DNA from: Aplectana chamaeleonis
Lineage: Eukaryota; Nematoda; Chromadorea; Rhabditida; Cosmocercidae
Direction: 5' to 3'
Length of the DNA stretch: 64,000 bases
Assembly: GCA_029168955.1 (NCBI GenBank)
Contig: JAPDOI010001079.1
Coordinates: 62,001-126,000, forward strand
The position numbers were made by a program, and so were the translations under genes. Below are positions 57,180 through 64,000 of this stretch, one piece after another. The notes beneath the pieces were generated by a model. It searched no databases. It was given only the letters and a program-made list of their open reading frames with translations, and was not told where the DNA came from. Numbering within the stretch: the stretch's first letter is position 1; every line of letters begins with the position of its first letter.

Positions 57180-57418
57180 AACCCACTGAGTCCAATTGCG
57201 ACACAAAAAAGATAATCTACAACCGAGAAAGATAAAAACCACTGTACCCACCCTTATCACTTCATTTAGAAAGGTTCTGAAGCGGTTGCTGCTTCATATC
57301 TATCTCTGTCGTGATCAGGACGACCGCTCTCCCACACAGATGTACTTTATCCACAGGGTCACTGTGATTTTTATCTTGCCCGGTTGTAGATTTTCTTTTT
57401 TGTAACTGCGACCGTCTG
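57180..57418. mobile_element. Inverted-repeat element of about 240 bp
   Basis: ACAAAAAAGATAATCTACAA with CCGAGAAAGATAAAAACCAC is mirrored by GTGATTTTTATCTTGCCCGG and TTGTAGATTTTCTTTTTTGT. The loop (57270-57345) contains CTGTCGTGATCAGGACGACC, similar to 1868-1900 and 36115-36140. Confidence 0.75.
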
Positions 57419-57460
57419 CCGCCGACCGCAATCCACCCAGTCGATACTGGGGCTGATTAC

Positions 57461-57686
57461 ATCAACAGGCCGGGTTGGGGCAGGGGCAGTGCAAATTGTG
57501 CTTCTGAAGATTTCCGCAAATCAATAAATCCGTGTTCTTGCTGGCCCAGCTAGGAGGCTTGGGCAGCTAGAGCAGCTAAAAACACTGCTGGTGCACCAAT
57601 GATTAGATGATCTACTGCCCTCGCACTGCGATCGTCAAAGATGCCGACTGCCCTGCCCCTGCCCCAACCCGGCGCGTTGATGCATC
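57461..57686. mobile_element. MITE of about 225 bp, GGGTTGGGGCAGGGGCAG arms
   Basis: ATCAACAGGCCGGGTTGGGG followed by CAGGGGCAGT is mirrored by CTGCCCCTGCCCCAACCCGG and CGTTGATG. The GC-rich open frames on both strands at 57607-57890 come partly from these arms and are not called. Confidence 0.72.
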
Positions 57687-57894
57687 CGGCCCCTGGTGTT
57701 TTGCGCAGGCACACGAGCAGGTCCACTGCACCGGGGTCGGTTTTTCTGCCCCCGACTCAGTCGGACTCGGTCGGTTTTTCGACCAAGTCCAACAGGGGCC
57801 ATACACTCGGGCCTTTTGAGGCCACTCTTGGAAGGTGACATCGAGTCAATTTCTAGAGAACAGTTTTTGATCGCAATTGGGACCCCATGACGAA

Positions 57895-58190
57895 TTATGT
57901 TATAGAGTTCCTCCTCCCCCCTTTGGCTCTCTTAAACAAGATCGATGATAAACACTTGGGTAGGGTATAAAAGAAATGGAGAAGGGTGTGTCTTCGTTGA
58001 CGCACCGTGGGCTGGATAAGAGTATCCTTCCATGACCCGCGGTGAGGAAGGCTTCCCCCCTACGGACCATGCCGGGGTTGGTATCCTTTTTGCGGAGTAT
58101 GGCGGGAGTAATCTCCTTGCCGACAGGCTGTGACAAGCACCGCATCCTTCTAGGAGGCTTCATCCGCTTGGGAATATGCGCGAATTGAGG
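57895..58190. other. GC-rich unrecognised segment
   Basis: This is compositionally distinct from its AT-rich surroundings, with an 87-codon open frame on the minus strand (57900-58163). No domain or known RNA was recognised. It may be part of a repeat or of a gene whose other exons I cannot place. Confidence 0.25.
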
Positions 58191-58785
58191 AAAATTAGCG
58201 GTCGCGAGAAAATTTTAAAAAGTTGTCCGGACAGCAACCGCTGTCCTCCGAGAAGATAACCAATTTTCGCTTGGAGAGAAGAGACAGCGTCGCTCTAAAT
58301 GCCCTCTGGATCCACTGCGAGCAGAAGTTTGTCTGAGTTTGGGGGCGTGTAAGATAACTATCGTCCATGGAGCATTGCCAAATCTGGGTGCACATATCCA
58401 AAACACAAAGTTCAAACGCTGTTCACGAAATCAAATCGCAAAACAGATTCAATGAAACAGCCAAGTTCCTCGAACCACTCGTGACACACTTTTTTCATTT
58501 CCATATTTATTACCAGACAAATTGAATTGATAGAATCGGAAATCATCTGGAATCATGACGGGAAGTACATAGCGCAAAAACAGCTGCACTATAAAAATCA
58601 ATTAGAAACTCGACTTTCCAGGAAATTCGGAAGCTCAGTTGTCGTGCAGAAACTTCTTTTTACTAGTCAGTGGTATTGTTCACCGCTATAAAAGTACATA
58701 AATGTATATACTATGGCTCTTAAATGGATTTTTTAGCGTTCCATAATACATGCAACATCTAATAACCACAATTCATTTGTTTCAG

Positions 58786-58887
58786 GGTTGGCCATGAAAT
58801 ATGGAGAGGCATGCCGACAAATGTTCTCTTTGCATTCCGAACGAATACAAACTCCGAAACTAGAAGCAATCACTGGCGTCTAAGCAG
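58786..58887 (+). CDS. Possible internal exon of an unidentified plus-strand gene
   Basis: A strong acceptor (CATTTGTTTCAG) and a donor (AGCAG|GTGTTTG) bound 102 nt open in one frame, which reads VGHEIWRGMPTNVLFAFRTN and then a polar stretch ending HWRLS. I do not recognise the protein. If spliced to 59508, the phase is compatible and the reading ends at a TGA after a hydrophobic run. It could equally be chance splice-like sites. Confidence 0.3.
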
Positions 58888-59494
58888 GTGTTTGACAGTT
58901 TTTTTTCAACCCGAGGTTCAGCCCAAAGTCAGTGTTCACGATGACTTTCGTTCCCGAGTTTTCTACTCAAAACAATGCGTTGGCCACCAAGTGCCCCAAA
59001 AATTTTCAAGCAAGAAGCTGCGAGAAACGCCCTGAAACGTCTTATTTCAGTGACATTATTCTTTGGTCTGGACTAGATGTCAGGTTGGAGAAACACGTGT
59101 ACGGTGGTTGTCACCGGTGAAAAATGTGGCTCATCGAAAATGGAAGATTATTCTGTGCGAAACAGTATTATAGGCTATAAAACCGCGAAATTCTCACTCA
59201 GGCGATACGAGGCCCCGAGCCGAACTGGCTCCTCCCACTTCCGCCATCGACAACAGCTGACCAACTGCAGTTCCCAAAGGAACTGTACCTGTGTTTGTGT
59301 TGAAATGGCAACTCCTGTTGGTATTCTGTTGCTATCCGGGCCACAGCTGTTCTCTACCTTATTGATTACGAAACACGAATGAACACGTTTACATCCTCCA
59401 CGTATGCACACAACACAACCTTAGTTCATTGATTCATTCCTTCTTGTCCTTCCCTCAACACTTGTGTCTTGACCCTCCCTTTTATTCATTTCAT

Positions 59495-59623
59495 ATGGTT
59501 ATTTCAGCGTATTCTTTTACCTTATTCTTACTGCTTCTAGTATTCTTGTTACCCGTTCTCTACTTGCGGTGTTTTCTACGTACACAACACGAACACATCA
59601 AAGTCAGTCGGGATTCTGTTGAG
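59495..59623 (+). CDS. Possible membrane-anchor exon, plus strand
   Basis: ATG at 59495 opens a frame MVISAYSFTLFLLLLVFLLP followed by VLYLRCFLRTQHEHIKVSRD, ending at a good donor GAG|GTAAGA (59624). This would be a signal anchor with a short cytoplasmic or lumenal start of a protein. Alternatively TTTCAG at 59502-59507 makes 59508 an exon start in another frame. No downstream exon was found before the LINE at 61.0 kb. Confidence 0.3.
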
Positions 59624-59650
59624 GTAAGACTTCAACTTCAACTGTGGTGA

Positions 59651-60592
59651 TCTAGAGCAGTTGATCCTTAGATGGGGCAGCAGCCATTTCCGTGCCCTCT
59701 GTACATTTTTGAAATTCTAACAGATTTTGGGTGATCTTTCCGTGTTAAGGGAAATGCTTTTTTGATGGCGAAAAAAGATGATGAAATAATTGTATTTCGG
59801 CAGTGAAGACAAATTTAACGGAATAAAACCGAAGAGCGCTACAATAGGAGGGTGGAGCTTGTTTTAACGCCTTGAAGACACAAGGCGCAGTTTAGGGCTA
59901 CCAAATTACATTTAATTGAGAGTCCGCTACTGAAAATGTTTCCAAAGTTTTATGGACGCAGCTTTAAGCCTAAGATCGCTGAAATTGAAGGTGTCCTTGA
60001 AAAATGTCAAAGTCCAGGATAATTATAAAATCACAAGTGTTTTTTGGGATTCTAATTAGGGCTTTTCGCTTTGCTGCGAAGTGCAGAAAAGCTAGTCCGG
60101 TATCCATATAACAAATCGAGTTTTGTAGCTGATCCAGAACGCTCATTAGAGACCGACTTTCAATCGATTGTATCTAAAATTGGTCTTCAAAGAGCGGTGA
60201 ATTGCCTGAGATGGTTTCTGCGCGTGCTGGCGGGGAGCTGAGGTTAGGGGTTGTGAGAGAGAGCGCGATAGACGGAGGAAGCAGAATCGTGTGCGCCGGT
60301 GGCGCCATGAGTCGTTAGATATACGACATTTTAGAGAGGATACTTAGTCTCTGACAGAGAAGGAAAGAACGGAACAACAGAGAACAGAAAAAAGAAAAAT
60401 ACGGGTCCACAAAAGAATTCACTGCCACAGGGAACAGTTCCTGTCAGACTTTGGAGGCGGGGTGAGAGTAAAAATTTTCGTGCCCTTCTAGTGCGTTTTT
60501 CTCGATTTCTTCAGCTTTTCAGTTTTACCGAGAGGACGAATTACCGATTCAGCGACTAATCTCAAAATCGAAGATTAGCGTGAACACTGCCT
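59651..60592. other. Non-coding stretch
   Basis: Nothing recognisable until about 60500, where the end of a family C-like TTAA element (TAGCGTGAACACTGCCT, ending 60592) appears. Confidence 0.4.
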
Positions 60593-60596
60593 TTAA

Positions 60597-61039
60597 AGAC
60601 AGTCCAACCTCAGAATCATTCTCGAGTTTCTCCGACTGTCTTGCAGGGGATTTCGGGATGATCACATTGGTACCTCCAAAATCGCTCAGCACCCACTACG
60701 AGCGGAGTTATATCCCCTCAAAAATTGTGAATTTGGACGATGACGAATTCGTGGACGAGTTGTCACCAGCCTGTTTTCCCCCTTCATTCGCAGCCACTGT
60801 GCCGGAGCAGACCACACTATGTATAAAGATAGAGCGATAACAAATGGGGAGAAAGTAGACTTGAATCAAAACACATGGCTCATCTCGTCCCTGTTGAAAC
60901 CGAAAACTCCGAAGTGGGCGGAGCGAATGGGTGCTGATTCGGTGGGCGGAGGGAATGGGTGCTCGAGTTTTGTCGATTCTTCTCAAGAATTCTGATTCTG
61001 CGTTTGGAAGGGTTGCTACACACAGCATCTGAACCATAA
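60597..61039. mobile_element. TTAA element, family D, truncated by the LINE
   Basis: It starts AGACAGTCCAACCTCAGAA directly after the shared TTAA (60593-60596) of a family C remnant. It follows the copy at 44310-44783 to the GGGTTGCTA block near 61010, and its right end is lost where LINE sequence begins. Confidence 0.75.
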
Positions 61040-64000
61040 TGACTTACTTGACTTAATCGGTTGGCTTTCGCCTGACGCGGTCATTCCGCATCTTCACCGA
61101 GGTGTGCCGTCCTAGTAGTCAGCCGTGTCCATTTTTCACGGTCTTCAGCCACAATTTGAACACATTCCATCCAGCTGTCACTATTCCATTTCCTGCGAAA
61201 CGAAACATCGCGCCTGAACTGTCTTTCGATGCCGAGTGACTTTAAATCCTCTTTAACCACATCCGTCCAGAACTTTCGCCTACGCCCAGGTGGCCGTTTC
61301 CAGACAGGATTTGGAAGCATTTTTAAAGCGTGTTGTACGAGACGATCCGGCGTTCTTCTTAGTATATGCCCGAGCAGTCGAAGTCGACTTTCCATTGCTG
61401 CTTGAGATGGCGTTAGGAGATGCTGGCACCTCCCTCGTGTCAAGCGTTGATGTACTGCGTCGATTTCCTTGTAAAGGTCTTCGTTATGGCATACACGCGG
61501 CCAGAAATATCCAAGCAAACGCCTAAAAAGCTTCCTCTCCGTGCACTCCAACCTTTCCATCTGCGTTTTCGGTGCTGCCCACGTCTCCGATCCGTACATC
61601 ATGATAGGGCGAATAGCGGATAGGTAGACGCGCAACTTGACTTCCTTCGCGATGGTGGTAGACCACAAACACTTGGTTAGAGAATTGAATGCAGACGTAG
61701 CTTTCGCACATCGTTGTCGAATATCCGCTGCATAACTACCATCGTTCTTCAGCAAACAGCCCAAATAACGAAATCGTCCACCAGTTCGATACGTTGTCCG
61801 TCCACACAAACTCCAGTTGAAGGCCTCTGAGAGACCCACATCTGCTTGCATTTGTCGGGACGAAGACGAAGTCCATAGGCTGCGGCATACTTCGAAACGA
61901 GGTTCACAATCCTTTGCAGTTTTGCGTTGTTTTCAGCGAATAACACAATGTCGTCGGCGTACTCCAGGTCGACAAGGGAGCGTCCTGATGGTGTTAGGAT
62001 CACATCCGCAGGAAACTGTTCTGCAACTCTACGCATGATGTCATCAACGGCGAAGTTGAAAAGAAAAGGTCCTGCAACGGCTCCTTGCCTTACTCCTGTT
62101 TTCACCTCGAAAGCTGACGTAAATCCGACAGGTGTACGAACTGCTGCTGTTGTTCCTTTGTTCATGTCCTCGATTAACCGAACATGCTTTTCCGGGACTC
62201 CATCTGCTCGCAGAGCGTTGAGCAATCGATCACGATGAGGAGAGCCGAACGCGGCTTCAAAGTCCAAAAAGCAAGCTGTAATGGCTTCGAATACCGCTGC
62301 CACGATTCAGCTACTCTTCTCACGACGAACACTTGGTCGATGGTCGATCTTCCAGGTCGAAAACCGGCTTGCTCATCTCTGGTCGTTCCTTTACGATGTT
62401 TGATAAGTCGCTCGAGAATGATTCGTTCTGAAACCTTGTACATGACACGAAGTAGAGAGATTCCTCTGTAGTTCTTAGGATCCGTGACGGATAGCTTCTT
62501 GTGAAGAGGTACGATGATCGCATGTCTCCACGAATCGGGTATCCTTTCGCTCATCCATATGGCACGGATGGTGTTGGTCATTTCACGAATCCCAGACGGA
62601 GGAAGAGCTTTCAGCATTTCAGCAGTGATGTTGTCATCTCCACCTGCCTTTCCATTCTTCATTTTCCGGACACAATCCAAAACTTCAGACTCAGTCGGCG
62701 GTTCCTCACTGACATCGTAATGTGCTCTCTGAACATGCGGGAGCTCAGGTACTGATGGCGCTGGACGATTCAGTAGTGAACTGAAGTAATCCTTCCATAT
62801 TGGCAGCGTCGCATCACCAACTGCAACTCCATTGGTAGTGTTCAAGACAGGAGAACATCTCTTCATCTTCCCGCTATACTGTCGCAGCAACGTGTAGCCT
62901 TTCTTCGGATTCTTCTCCTCCCAAGCCTTCTCGAACTGCTTAGCTCTACACGTCCACTCTCGTTCGCGGTCACTTTGAAGCTGCCGACGCAACTTCCTCC
63001 TCAGACGCTTCTCCTCCACGAAGTTTCCTGCAGTTCGGAGAGCACATACTCTGTTGTAGGTAGATGTTGTTTCTTCTGAGACGTAGGCGAACTTCTTGTT
63101 AGGCTGTACAATGCCTCTTTCGAAGCGTCCTGGATGCACTTGACAAAAGAATCCGCGTCGCAAAGTTTCTTCTTAGTCCGTACTCCGATGTGAATAGAAA
63201 CGCGTTGTCGGAAATTCCTTCTGCACTCTTCATCTCTGAGACTTGTCATGTCAATCCTCTGGAGAGGCTGAGCCCCTCGCTTCCTCTTATGAATCCTCGC
63301 AGTGAAGTTCAACAGAACAGGACGGTGATCCGAATCGAATGCGACATCCCACACAGCTCTAGATCTTCGAATGTCCGATACTGGAATATTCCTCGTCAGG
63401 ACATAGTCAAGCTGTAGTTTCAAAGTTGTCATCTTCCGCTTCCGCTGCTCTTCTGGAGATAGCCGGGTTGGTCCCTGCCACGTAAGCTGATGGCGGCGAT
63501 GATTCCTCTTGAATGTCGATGCAATAATCAGACCACTGCGTTCACAAAGTCGACAAGGCGGTAGCCATTGTCCGATGTTTGCTCCACTGGGTAGAACCAT
63601 TTACCGAGTACTTCGATTCAGTTCTGATCAAGTCCCATCTTCGCATTTGCGTCAATCCCCACGACAACAGCATGTTGACAAGGTATCCTGGCCAGCAACG
63701 TATTGAGTTCCTCATAAAACGCATCCTTCGAATTGTCTTCGGCGGTTTCAGTGGGCGCATGAGCACTCACTATCCACAGATTGAATCCTCTGTGATCCCG
63801 CAGTCGTACGAATGCATTCCGACACGACGTTGAGCCGAACTCCTTGACCATACCATTGAAATCCTTCCTTACAGCTATTGCACAGCCTCCCACTCTCCTA
63901 TCGTCAGCGTTACCGCAGTAGATGGTGTACTCTCCGACGCTGATGACGGGTCTATCCGAGGCGGGTTTCCTGCAAAGCAGCAAACGGTGCATGGAAATAG
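61040..64000 (-). mobile_element. RTE-type non-LTR retrotransposon, copy 2, cut by the window edge
   Basis: This is closely similar to copy 1 along its whole length and in the same orientation. Its 3' end starts at TGACTTACTTGACTTAATCG. It retains the 426-bp linker between endonuclease and reverse transcriptase that copy 1 lacks, and the uninterrupted TTAA site at 61311-61335. The 5' end lies beyond position 64000. Confidence 0.92.
61081..63992 (-). pseudogene. RTE endonuclease/reverse transcriptase, broken, partial
   Basis: Open segments are 63618-63992 (endonuclease, GIDANAKMGLDQ), 63001-63600 (DYVLTRN, SDHRPV), 62174-63163 (linker and reverse transcriptase with NGKAGGDD, DPKNYRGISLL, FRPGRST), 61749-62303 (YADDIVLF, YADDI at 61947-61961) and 61081-61851 (C-terminal domain, ETWAAPKTQMERLECTERK). 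Overlapping frames show at least four frameshifts. The C-terminal 256 codons are intact. This is the better preserved of the two copies but still not functional. Confidence 0.9.

Noticed and set aside
57607..57890. GC-rich frames on both strands as genes
   Set aside because: They overlap each other on opposite strands and include the arm of the MITE 57461-57686.
60580..60840. 86-codon open frame as a gene
   Set aside because: It is element sequence (family D, plus the end of family C) and starts within a terminal repeat.

Overview
The window looks like an intron- and transposon-rich nuclear segment from a nematode, most likely a clade V (Rhabditida/Strongylida-like) species. The evidence is: two protein-coding genes with short introns (58-133 bp) and TTTTCAG-type acceptors; a seven-transmembrane chemoreceptor of nematode type whose ATG lies directly behind a TTGCAG acceptor, as expected for spliced-leader trans-splicing; and RTE-type LINEs, mariner and Tc3-like transposons. 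No rRNA gene, spliced-leader RNA gene or bacterial-type operon was seen. The species call is inference.

Two genes, both on the minus strand, can be rebuilt exon by exon with every splice phase agreeing. (1) Positions 19979 down to 5248: a homologue of coiled-coil protein CCDC102 (nine exons, 265 codons plus stop; the first exon or exons are missing). Two of its introns (4.6 and 8.1 kb) are almost pure transposon. (2) Positions 53009 down to 42336: a serpentine receptor (seven exons, 350 aa) with 6.4 kb and 2.6 kb introns, the larger holding a whole Tc3-like element. A weak plus-strand gene may lie at 58.8-59.6 kb.

Almost everything else is mobile or repetitive. 0.5-3.9 kb: a 3.4 kb hAT-like element (8-bp target duplication, TSD) with a minisatellite inside. 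5.8-8.3 kb: a second hAT-like element (8-bp TSD). 8.5-13.1 kb: a giant foldback element with 1.6-1.8 kb arms, each arm carrying a small hAT-like element with its own TSD. 15.3-16.4 kb: another hAT-like element. 20.4-23.7 kb: a dead RTE LINE with a 14-bp TSD, split by a 456-bp TTAA element; a second LINE copy (61.0 kb to the right edge) preserves the empty site. 25.3-26.3 kb: a dead mariner. 28.2-33.1 kb: chains of TTAA elements. 33.7-41.3 kb: two more minisatellite-bearing elements (42-bp unit). 47.8-51.6 kb: a Tc3-like element containing four TTAA elements. 53.2-54.6 kb: a tRNA-derived SINE, partly in tandem. 55.5-57.7 kb: more foldbacks and MITEs.

The most striking theme is the TTAA elements (several families with AGGCA-type termini, about 450-555 bp, no coding capacity). 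They insert into each other's terminal TTAA and form head-to-tail chains with a single TTAA between members. The second theme is a set of coding-free hAT-like elements, each with 8-bp TSDs and its own short subterminal repeat word.
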